From the NCBI GenBank assembly GCA_049974865.1, contig JBNGCX010000009.1, positions 14,474-78,473 of the forward strand: DNA of 64,000 nt, given 5' to 3'. The notes below the pieces were generated by a model. It did not search any database. It was not told the origin of the DNA and was given only the letters and a program-made list of their open reading frames with translations. Both the position numbers and the translations under genes were made by a program. Source of the stretch: JAGSOU01 sp049974865. Lineage in GTDB: Bacteria > Pseudomonadota > Alphaproteobacteria > Rhodobacterales > Rhodobacteraceae. Below are positions 15,849 through 22,072 of this stretch, in pieces; positions within the stretch are counted from its first letter, which is position 1; each line of letters begins with the position of its first letter.

Positions 15849-16340
15849 ATCACCATCGAACTCAACGACGCCCAGATCTCGGCCATGCTGGACCGGGTGG
15901 CGCACGGCCTGACCGACATGACGCCGCTCATGCAGGAATTCGGAGAGTTCCTGGTCGAGTCGACCAAGCAGCGTTTCAAGGACGGCACCGATCCGGAGGG
16001 CAATGCCTGGGCGCCGAAGTCCGAGACCACGATCGAGCAATATGAGCGCCGGGGCGACACGGTGGACTTCCGGCCGCTCTTCGGCCCGACCGGGCGGTTG
16101 TCTTCCGAGATCAGCTACGAGGCCGACGCGGACGGCGTGCGCTGGGGCTCGAACCTGATCTACTCGGCCGTGATGCAGTTCGGCGCCGGCAAGGGGGAAT
16201 TCGGCTCCATGGCCAATGGCAGCCCGATCCCCTGGGGCGATATCCCGGCGCGCCCGTTCCTCGGGGTTTCCGCGGATGACCGCATGGCCTTGATCGACAC
16301 TGGCGAGGAATGGCTGGAGGACATCACCGGCGGGAATTGA
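15846..16340 (+). CDS. gpG-like virion morphogenesis protein
   Basis: A 164-residue protein of the phage virion morphogenesis (Mu gpG) family, which acts in head-tail joining or tail completion. Recognisable are the N-terminal ELNDAQISAMLDRVAHGLTD, FLVESTKQRFKDGTDPEGNA with WAPKS, and the C-terminal RWGSNLIYSAVMQFGAGKGE followed by IPARPFLG. The ATG at 15846 is preceded by CGGAGAATAT; a longer in-frame GTG start at 15783 has no ribosome-binding site. A terminator follows the gene. Confidence 0.85.
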   Translation: MITIELNDAQISAMLDRVAHGLTDMTPLMQEFGEFLVESTKQRFKDGTDPEGNAWAPKSETTIEQYERRGDTVDFRPLFGPTGRLSSEISYEADADGVRWGSNLIYSAVMQFGAGKGEFGSMANGSPIPWGDIPARPFLGVSADDRMALIDTGEEWLEDITGGN

Positions 16341-16389
16341 CCCCGCGCGCCCGCCGCGCCATCCTGCCGGCACCGGCCGATCGCCAAGC

Positions 16390-16412
16390 CCCGCAAGGTG
16401 TTGCGGGTGTTT
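16390..16412 (+). terminator. intrinsic terminator before the protease gene (copy 2 of a repeated element)
   Basis: CCCGCAA (16390-16396), loop GGTG, TTGCGGG (16401-16407), then TGTTTTC. It shares the 22-base block CCGCAAGG-NN-TTGCGGGTGTTT with the terminator at 7576-7597. It lies in the 102-base gap between the gpG-like gene and gene I, so gene I probably has its own promoter, like Mu's PI. Confidence 0.7.
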
Positions 16413-16442
16413 TCGGTCCCCCATGGTGGCGATGATCGCCCC

Positions 16443-17492
16443 ATGAGCAAGTCCCAAGATATCGCCCTGATGGCCGCCATTCCCCTTCCCCAGGAGGACG
16501 GGACGGTGCCCGAATGGGTCCACATCCTGCCCAGGAGCGACAGGATCGAGACCCATGCCGGCGACGGCCCCTACAGTTACACCAGCGCCAGCGAGCTGAT
16601 CGCGGCCAGCATGGGCCGCAAGCAACGCATCATCGTCGATGTGAACCACTCCACCTTCATCGCCGGGAAGAAGGGCGGCGAGGCGCCGGCCCGCGGCTAC
16701 GTCATGGCGATGGAAGAGCGCAACGACGGGATCTGGGCGAAGGTCGACTGGACCGAGACCGGCCGCGCCCTCATGGCCGACCGCGCCTATTGGGGCATCT
16801 CCCCGGTATTCCGGCACGACGCGCAGGGCCGCATCAAGGCGATCCTGAACATCTCTCTCACCAACGAGCCCAACCTGCGCGGTCTGACCGCGCTCAACAT
16901 GGAGACCGAAATGTCCTTTATGGAACGACTGGCCGAGCTGCTCGGCCTGGACGCCTCCGCGACTGAGGATCAGATCGCCGAGGCGATTGCGGCGCTGAAG
17001 AAAGGCGGCGGCGAAGACGCCACCGCCATGCAGTCGCAGCTCTCCGACATCGGCGTGGCCCTGGGCCTGGATGCCGAAAGCGACGGAGCAGCCGTGCTGG
17101 CCGCGGCCAAGAAGGTCGGCGGCGACAATGAGACCATCGTCGCTCTGCAGAGCGAATTGACCAAGGTCACGTCCGATTTTGCGGCGCTCCAGAGCGAAAT
17201 CTCGAAGGACCGGGCAACCGCCTTCGTCGACGCCGCGATCGAAGAGGGCCGCGTTGGCCTGAAACCGGTGCGCGACCGCTACATCGCGATGCACCAGGAA
17301 GACCCGGCGGGCACCGAGGAGCTCATCAAGGCGATGCCGATCCTCGGCCCCAGCAACACGCTGGCCACCCCGCCGCAGGAGATCGACGGCGAGATTGCCC
17401 TCAACTCCGAACATCTCGCCGCCGCGCGCCTGATCGGCGTGTCGGCCGAGGACTACGCCAAAACGCTCAAGGCTGAGAAGGAGGCCCGCTGA
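16443..17492 (+). CDS. Mu gpI-like prohead protease/scaffold protein
   Basis: A 349-residue Mu-like I protein. The N-terminal half is a prohead protease (PEWVHILPRSDRIETHAGDG, RIIVDVNHSTFIAGKKGGEA, then AYWGISPVFRHDAQGRIKAI with LNISLTNEPNLRG). Known family members use a serine-type or U9-like mechanism; the catalytic residues cannot be fixed by eye. The C-terminal part (from about residue 157) is acidic and helical, as expected for a scaffold. It would direct head assembly and process head proteins. Next come the decoration and major head genes. An internal start is described separately. Confidence 0.87.
   Translation: MSKSQDIALMAAIPLPQEDGTVPEWVHILPRSDRIETHAGDGPYSYTSASELIAASMGRKQRIIVDVNHSTFIAGKKGGEAPARGYVMAMEERNDGIWAKVDWTETGRALMADRAYWGISPVFRHDAQGRIKAILNISLTNEPNLRGLTALNMETEMSFMERLAELLGLDASATEDQIAEAIAALKKGGGEDATAMQSQLSDIGVALGLDAESDGAAVLAAAKKVGGDNETIVALQSELTKVTSDFAALQSEISKDRATAFVDAAIEEGRVGLKPVRDRYIAMHQEDPAGTEELIKAMPILGPSNTLATPPQEIDGEIALNSEHLAAARLIGVSAEDYAKTLKAEKEAR
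16911..17492 (+). CDS. in-frame internal scaffold product (gpZ-like)
   Basis: Met157 of gene I (ATG at 16911) is preceded by GGAG with a six-base spacer, giving a well-placed internal translation start for a 193-residue acidic helical protein that begins MSFMERLAELLGLDASATED. Mu makes its scaffold Z in the same way from inside gene I, and lambda does likewise for Nu3. I therefore list it as a probable second product, inferred from ribosome-binding site, position and analogy. Confidence 0.6.
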   Translation: MSFMERLAELLGLDASATEDQIAEAIAALKKGGGEDATAMQSQLSDIGVALGLDAESDGAAVLAAAKKVGGDNETIVALQSELTKVTSDFAALQSEISKDRATAFVDAAIEEGRVGLKPVRDRYIAMHQEDPAGTEELIKAMPILGPSNTLATPPQEIDGEIALNSEHLAAARLIGVSAEDYAKTLKAEKEAR

Positions 17493-17923
17493 TGACCGCG
17501 CTGACCGCAGACCGCAACACCCCGCGCAGCCAGGGCGACGACCGTTCGGGCGCCGTCGGGGCGGCCACCACGATCTATGCCGGCGCGCTCGTGATGCGCA
17601 ACGCCACCGGCTACCTGGTCGAAGGCCAGACCGCCACCGGCCTGGTCGGCGTCGGCCGCGCCGAGGAGCGCGTCGACAACTCGGCCGGCGCCGATGGTGA
17701 TCTGAACGTGACCTACCGTCCAGGCATCTACCGCTTCGCCAACAGCGCCGGCGCCGACGAGATCACGATCGCCGAGATCGGCGCCAAGGCCTACGCGGTC
17801 GATGACCAGACCGTGGCCAAGACCGACGGCACCGCCACCCGCTCGCCCGCCGGCATCATCGACGACGTGGACGCCAACGGCGTCTGGGTCCGCCTCGATG
17901 AAGCCCTGACTAACGCATCCTGA
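17492..17923 (+). CDS. probable capsid decoration/cement protein
   Basis: A 143-residue, beta-rich, lysine-poor protein beginning MTALTADRNTPRSQGDDRSG. Strands such as TIYAGALVMRNATGYLVEGQ, GLVGVGRAEERVDNSAGADG and GVWVRLDEAL give the look of DUF2190/head-decoration proteins. Its place between the protease/scaffold and the major head protein fits a cement protein that stabilises the shell. It starts in overlap with gene I behind AAGGAGG. Confidence 0.7.
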   Translation: MTALTADRNTPRSQGDDRSGAVGAATTIYAGALVMRNATGYLVEGQTATGLVGVGRAEERVDNSAGADGDLNVTYRPGIYRFANSAGADEITIAEIGAKAYAVDDQTVAKTDGTATRSPAGIIDDVDANGVWVRLDEALTNAS

Positions 17924-17937
17924 CAGGAGCTACCCTG

Positions 17938-18831
17938 ATGCTCATCAACGCCGCAAACCTCGCAGCCCTGCGCACGGGCTTCAGCACGGCCTTCCAGTCC
18001 GGCCTGAGCCAGGCCTCCACCATGCATACCCGCGTGGCGACGCCGGTTACCTCCACTCAGAAGGAGCAGAAATACGGCTGGCTGGGCAAGATCCCCAATG
18101 TCCGCGAATGGGTCGGCCCGCGCGCGGTGCAGAACCTGTCGCAGCACGACTATGCCATCAAGGAAAAGCCCTGGGAGCTGACCCTCGGCGTCGACCGCGA
18201 CGATATCGAGACCGACAATCTCGGCATCTACGGCCCGCTGTTCACCGAGATGGGCCAGTCGACCGGCGCCAAATGGGACCAGCTGGTCTTCGATCTGCTG
18301 AAGGCGGGCTTCAACACCGAGTGCTATGACGGCCAGTTCTTCTTCGACACCGACCACCCGGTGCTCGACGCGGACGGCAACCCCACCACGGTGGCCAACA
18401 CCGACGGCGGGGCGGGCACGCCCTGGTTCCTGCTGGACGTCAGCCGCGCGCTGAAGCCGATCATCCTGCAGAAGCGCCGCGACTTCACCTTCGTGTCCAA
18501 GGACAAGTTGGAAGACAGCAACGTCTTCGACAACAACGAGTTCGTCTACGGCGCGGATGCCCGCGGCAATGTTGGCTTCGGCTTCTGGCAGTTCGCCTGG
18601 GGCTCCAAGCAGACGCTGGACGCCGCCCACTATAAGACCGCCCGCGCGGCGCTGACCGGCATGAAGGGCGACCATGGCCGCCCGCTGGGCATCAAGCCCA
18701 ACTTGCTGGTTGTGGGTCCCACGCTGGAAGGCGAGGCGATGGAGATCCTGAACGCCGAGCGCGACGCGGCCGGTGCCACCAACGTCTGGAAAGGCACTGC
18801 CGAGCTGCTCGTCGTGCCCTGGCTGGCGTAA
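17938..18831 (+). CDS. major head subunit, Mu gpT-like
   Basis: A 297-residue protein of the Mu gpT major capsid family (HK97 fold). It shows the typical N-terminal MLINAANLAALRTGFSTAFQ, YGWLGKIPNVREWVGPRAVQ, KPWELTLGVDRDDIETDNLG, YDGQFFFDTDHPVLDADGN, and the C-terminal LGIKPNLLVVGPTLEGEAME. It lies right after the decoration gene with AGGAG ahead of its ATG. Several hundred copies would form the icosahedral head. Confidence 0.93.
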   Translation: MLINAANLAALRTGFSTAFQSGLSQASTMHTRVATPVTSTQKEQKYGWLGKIPNVREWVGPRAVQNLSQHDYAIKEKPWELTLGVDRDDIETDNLGIYGPLFTEMGQSTGAKWDQLVFDLLKAGFNTECYDGQFFFDTDHPVLDADGNPTTVANTDGGAGTPWFLLDVSRALKPIILQKRRDFTFVSKDKLEDSNVFDNNEFVYGADARGNVGFGFWQFAWGSKQTLDAAHYKTARAALTGMKGDHGRPLGIKPNLLVVGPTLEGEAMEILNAERDAAGATNVWKGTAELLVVPWLA

Positions 18832-18843
18832 GGGGGCTGAGCG

Positions 18844-19299
18844 ATGGCTGAGAAGAGCGAAGCCCGCCAGGAACTCGAGGCCCGCGCCAAGGAGCTCGGC
18901 GTTCAGTTCGCCGGCAATATCGGCGACGCGAAACTGGCCGAGCGGATCAGCGCCGCCGAGGCCGAGGTCAACGAGAAGCCGGAAACGGCCGAACTCAAGA
19001 CCCCTGGCGACCAGGGGCAAGCCGGGGCGGCCGAGGTTGCCCCGGCCCGGGATACCAAGCCCGACCAGGGCGCCGAGGCGGCTGCCGCGAACGGCCAACA
19101 GTCGCAGTCCGGGGGCACGGTGACCCCGGCTGCCAAGGCCGGCACGATCACCGTCACCGGCCCCAAGCAGGGCCGCTGGCGCGCCGGGCGCCACTTCGGG
19201 CCTGAGCCGATCGAGATCCCGCTCGACGAGCTGACCGAGGATCAGATCGCCGCGATCGAGGCCGACCCGCGCCTGATCTCGGTGACCACCGAGGCCTGA
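18844..19299 (+). CDS. Mu gp35-like protein with HeH/LEM-like N-terminus
   Basis: A 151-residue protein. The N-terminal ELEARAKELGVQFAGNIGDA segment followed by KLAERI resembles the HeH/LEM helix-extended-helix unit of FluMu gp35-type proteins. A low-complexity Ala/Gln/Pro linker follows, and the C-terminal part (RWRAGRHFGPEPIEIPLDEL, then TEDQIAAIEADPRLISV) matches HI1506-related proteins. Its role in the virion is unknown. It lies between the major head protein and gp36, as in Mu. Confidence 0.77.
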   Translation: MAEKSEARQELEARAKELGVQFAGNIGDAKLAERISAAEAEVNEKPETAELKTPGDQGQAGAAEVAPARDTKPDQGAEAAAANGQQSQSGGTVTPAAKAGTITVTGPKQGRWRAGRHFGPEPIEIPLDELTEDQIAAIEADPRLISVTTEA

Positions 19300-19336
19300 C
19301 TTTCCCTGTGCGGCCTTCCCCCACCTGGCCGCTGAC

Positions 19337-19378
19337 GCTCTGGACCCAGAGCCTGCCCGAGGGCGGCGCAGACCGCCC
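19337..19378 (+). other. two hairpins in the gap before the gp36-like gene
   Basis: The 115-base gap 19300-19414 has no gene. It holds GCTCTGG-AC-CCAGAGC at 19337-19352 and GGGCGG-N6-CCGCCC at 19361-19378. Neither is followed by a T-run, so they may be processing or attenuation structures rather than terminators. No promoter is obvious. Confidence 0.4.
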
Positions 19379-19414
19379 CGGGATCCCCGCAAACGCATCA
19401 CCCAGGGCTGATCC

Positions 19415-19846
19415 ATGAGCTACGCCACCCAACAGGACCTGATCGACCGCTACGGCGAGGCGCGCCTGATCGCGCTGACCGACCGGGCTGACGTGCCGAC
19501 CGGCGCGGTGGACGTGGACACGGTCACGGCCGCCCTGGACGGCGCCGACGCGATCATCAACGGCTATGTGGGCGTGCGCTACGCCCTGCCGCTGAGCGAG
19601 GTGCCGCCGCTGGTCAATGAGCTCGCCCAGGTCATCGCCTGGTGGAAGCTCCACCTCTTCGAGCCCGACGCCAAGACCACCGAGGAATACAAGGATGCCC
19701 TGCGCACCCTGCGCGACATTTCCAGCGGCGCGGTGCGCCTGCCGAATGTCGCGGGTGCCGAGCCCGACGACGCCGGAACCGGCGGCGTGCAGATCACCGA
19801 TCGCGAACGGCCCTTCACCGAGGCCAACATGAAGGGCTTCATCTGA
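19415..19846 (+). CDS. DUF1320 family protein (Mu gp36-like)
   Basis: A 143-residue protein of the DUF1320/gp36 family, thought to act at the head-tail joint. It shows the typical start SYATQQDLIDRYGEARLIAL followed by TD, then a helix pair with ALDGADAIINGYVGVRYALP and NELAQVIAWWKLHLFEPDAK. The C-terminus is flexible. The next gene overlaps its stop by one base (TGATG). Family assignment good, exact function unproven. Confidence 0.87.
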   Translation: MSYATQQDLIDRYGEARLIALTDRADVPTGAVDVDTVTAALDGADAIINGYVGVRYALPLSEVPPLVNELAQVIAWWKLHLFEPDAKTTEEYKDALRTLRDISSGAVRLPNVAGAEPDDAGTGGVQITDRERPFTEANMKGFI

Positions 19847-20277
19847 TGCTGGATGCCGTCGCAGATCGCCTCAAGGCCCAGGTGCCGGCGCTGAACACCC
19901 GCGTCGAGGACGCCGCCGCCTTCGCCGCGCTGATGCGGACGAACAAGCTCAGCCCGGCGCCCCTGTCCGCTTATGTGCTGCCGCTCGGCCTGGCCGGAAA
20001 GACGGCCGATGCCGCGACCGGCCTGTTCCGCCAGTCCTACGCCGAGACGATCGGCGTGGTGCTGGTGGTCCGGGGGGCCGATCCCCAGGGCCAGCGCGCG
20101 CTCGAAAACGTCCGCCCGCTGATCATGTCCTGCATCGAGGCCATCGCGGGATGGGCGCCGGGCGACGAGGTGGGCGTGTTCCAGCTCAGCCGCGGCGCGC
20201 TGCTGAACATGCGGCACGGCACGCTGTTCTACCAGCTCGACTTCTCCATCAACGACCAACTGAGGATCCCGACATGA
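19846..20277 (+). CDS. tail terminator-like protein
   Basis: A 143-residue protein with a helix followed by strands: MLDAVADRLKAQVPALNTRV, AYVLPLGLAGKTADAATGLF, ETIGVVLVVRGADPQGQRAL, a long helix, then GTLFYQLDFSINDQLR. This alpha/beta layout and its position directly before the tail tube match siphophage tail terminator proteins, which cap the tube and fix its length. In Mu the corresponding gp37 is different. The call rests on fold pattern and context. Confidence 0.72.
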   Translation: MLDAVADRLKAQVPALNTRVEDAAAFAALMRTNKLSPAPLSAYVLPLGLAGKTADAATGLFRQSYAETIGVVLVVRGADPQGQRALENVRPLIMSCIEAIAGWAPGDEVGVFQLSRGALLNMRHGTLFYQLDFSINDQLRIPT

Positions 20278-20429
20278 CCGGAAAACCCGAATTGCCCTCG
20301 GGCGGCGGCAGCTATGTCCGCAACAAGGACGGCTCGCTCAAGCAGGTCGAGGCCACCAAGCCCGCACCGCCGCGCGCGCCCGGCGCCAAGCCCGCGCCGG
20401 CCCCGAAACCCACCCAGAAAGGGAGCTGA
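20274..20429 (+). CDS. small proline/lysine-rich protein before the tail tube
   Basis: A 51-residue protein that is almost entirely low-complexity: a Gly-Ser start (MTGKPELPSGGGSYVRNKDG) then a Pro/Ala/Lys tail. It overlaps the previous gene by ATGA and is three bases from the tail tube start, so it is very probably translated. Similar short basic proteins occur beside tail tube genes. Function unknown. Confidence 0.6.
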   Translation: MTGKPELPSGGGSYVRNKDGSLKQVEATKPAPPRAPGAKPAPAPKPTQKGS

Positions 20430-20432
20430 TAA

Positions 20433-21368
20433 ATGGCCCTTAAATGGCGGAAAAAGGTCCTGCTGCTGAAGCCCGAGACCACCTACGGCGTCGACGCGAC
20501 GCCGACCGGCGCGGCGAATGCGATCCTCGCGCGCAATATCCGGCTGAACCCGATGGAGGGCAGCGACGTCAGCCGCGACCTCGAGACGCCGGTTCTGGGC
20601 GCGCAACCCACCGTGCCGACCGAGCTCCATATGAGGATCCAGTTCGACGTCGAGCTCGCGCCGTCCGGCACGGCCGGAACCGCGCCCGCCTGGGGCCCGA
20701 TCCTGCGCGCCTGCGCCGTGGCCGAGACCATCTCGGCCGGGGTGTCGGTGACCTACAACCCGATCTCGGACAACCACGAGTCGGCCACGATCTACCTCAA
20801 CATCGACAGCACCAAATACGCAATGCTGGGCGCCCGGGGCACCAGCAAGATCGACGTCAATGCGCAGGGCATCCCCTATCTGCAGTTCGACATGACCGGC
20901 CTCTTTGTGCAGCCGGCCGATCAGGCCGCCCCGACGCCCGACCTGGTCAATTTCCAGAAGCCGCTCGTCGCCACCACGGCACACACCCCGACCTTCACCC
21001 TGGCCGGCACGGATCTCGTGCTGCGCAAGGCGATGCTGGATCTCGGCAACGACGTGCAGCGCCGGTTCCTGATCGGCAAGGAGGAGATCCTGATCACCGA
21101 CAAGGCCGAGACCTTCGAGGCCACGGTCGAGGCGGTGGATCTGGCCACCTTCAACCCGTTCCAGCTGGCGGCCGACCAGACCGACGTCGCCGTGCAGCTT
21201 ATCCACGGCACCGCCGCCGGCAGCATCGCCACGCTCGACATCCCCACGGCGCAGATGCAGCGCCCGCAGGGCCTGGAGGGGACGCAAAACATCAAGGAGT
21301 GGCCGCTGCGCATGGTGCCCATCCCCAGCGCCGCCGGCAACGACCAGTGGACCCTGACCCTGACCTGA
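20433..21368 (+). CDS. phage tail tube protein (siphovirus type)
   Basis: A 311-residue tail tube protein, the subunit of the hollow DNA-conducting tail. It begins ALKWRKKVLLLKPETTYGVD and contains NIRLNPMEGSDVSRDLETPV, MRIQFDVELAPSGTAGTAPA followed by WGPILRACAV, and beta-rich repeats later. These are typical of lambda gpV-type tubes with a second domain. Its presence, with no sheath gene, shows a non-contractile tail, unlike Mu. The gene is followed by the tail assembly chaperone pair. Confidence 0.85.
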   Translation: MALKWRKKVLLLKPETTYGVDATPTGAANAILARNIRLNPMEGSDVSRDLETPVLGAQPTVPTELHMRIQFDVELAPSGTAGTAPAWGPILRACAVAETISAGVSVTYNPISDNHESATIYLNIDSTKYAMLGARGTSKIDVNAQGIPYLQFDMTGLFVQPADQAAPTPDLVNFQKPLVATTAHTPTFTLAGTDLVLRKAMLDLGNDVQRRFLIGKEEILITDKAETFEATVEAVDLATFNPFQLAADQTDVAVQLIHGTAAGSIATLDIPTAQMQRPQGLEGTQNIKEWPLRMVPIPSAAGNDQWTLTLT

Positions 21369-21387
21369 TAACCGAGAGGAAGACCGC

Positions 21388-21717
21388 ATGTTCAAAGTCG
21401 TCAAAGAGCCGACCTTCACCCACGACGTCCAGATCCTGGAGCCCAGCGACGGCGGGCACCGCAAGCAGACCCTGAAGACCACCTTCCGCGTCGTGGAAGA
21501 CGAGACCGAGCAAGACAGCGCGGCGAGCCCCGTTGAGCGCGCGAAGGACTGGCTGCGTCGCCGGATCGTGGCCTTCCACGATCTCACCGACGAAGACGGC
21601 AAGGAAATCCCCTACAGCGACGAGATCCGCGACCAGCTGCTTGCGCGGCCCGATATCCGTCTGGGCCTGACCCTCGGCTACAACAACGCGATCAACAAGG
21701 CGCTGAAGGGAAACTGA
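21388..21717 (+). CDS. tail assembly chaperone (lambda gpG-type), zero-frame product
   Basis: A 109-residue protein beginning MFKVVKEPTFTHDVQILEPS. It lies between tail tube and tape measure, where siphophages encode the chaperone that coats the tape measure during tail assembly. It ends LKGN with the message GGGAAAC directly before its TGA. Ribosomes that slip back one base would read on into the next frame and make a fusion. The sequence itself is helical in its second half (VERAKDWLRRRIVAFHDLTD). Confidence 0.8.
   Translation: MFKVVKEPTFTHDVQILEPSDGGHRKQTLKTTFRVVEDETEQDSAASPVERAKDWLRRRIVAFHDLTDEDGKEIPYSDEIRDQLLARPDIRLGLTLGYNNAINKALKGN
21708..21714 (+). promoter_or_regulatory. programmed -1 ribosomal frameshift site
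   Basis: The heptamer G GGA AAC (21708-21714) in the zero frame is followed at once by TGA. Both tRNAs can re-pair one base back on GGG AAA. The -1 frame is then open until 22070. Lambda uses GGGAAAG at the same place (G/GT). There is no alternative start codon with a ribosome-binding site for the downstream frame. Confidence 0.83.
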
Positions 21718-22070
21718 CCTGGGCCGGCCGTGCCTGGGCGACGGGCACGCTGGCCGAGGGCGGATCGGCTGACGACGAGGCCCTGGACGACGCCGCGTTC
21801 TGGGGCCTCGACCTCTCGGCCGGAGAACTGGCCAGGCCGACGGAAAACGGCGTCTGGGCGCAGAACGCGGACGCGGTCGAGGCCTTCCTGGCGGTCTGCA
21901 CGCAATGGAACGTCGTCGGCCTGGCAGAAGGTGGCTTGCTGACGATCGGCCTCAACTACACGGCCGCCAGCGCCGGCCTGGAACTCGCCGGCATCGAGCT
22001 TGATCCGGAAACCTGGGCGCGGGTCCGGATCATCGAACAGGGCGCCAAGGCGGCAATGAACGGGGACTGA
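21714..22070 (+). CDS. tail assembly chaperone extension (gpT-type, DUF1799-like), made by -1 frameshift
   Basis: This frame adds 118 residues to the 109 of the upstream chaperone (fusion of 227). It reads LTWAGRAWATGTLAEGGSAD, then FWGLDLSAGELARPTENGVW, FLAVCTQWNVVGLAEGGLLT and a last part with WARVRIIEQGAKAAMNGD. The QW, G-L-NY-A and W-R-RIIE pattern fits DUF1799, the family that forms the T part of such chaperones. It has no start codon of its own in a sensible place, which is why simple gene finders miss it. The tape measure starts two bases after its stop. Confidence 0.8.
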   Translation: MTWAGRAWATGTLAEGGSADDEALDDAAFWGLDLSAGELARPTENGVWAQNADAVEAFLAVCTQWNVVGLAEGGLLTIGLNYTAASAGLELAGIELDPETWARVRIIEQGAKAAMNGD

Positions 22071-22072
22071 CG

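Noticed and set aside
16341..16442. Possible anti-CRISPR gene in the gap between gpG and gene I, where some Pseudomonas Mu-like phages carry acr/aca genes
   Set aside because: The gap is only about 100 bases and contains the repeated terminator; there is no room for an acr or aca gene.
21730..21942. A 70-codon + frame beginning at 21730
   Set aside because: It lies in the wrong frame and is Arg/Trp-rich shadow; the real coding frame here is the -1 extension of the tail chaperone.
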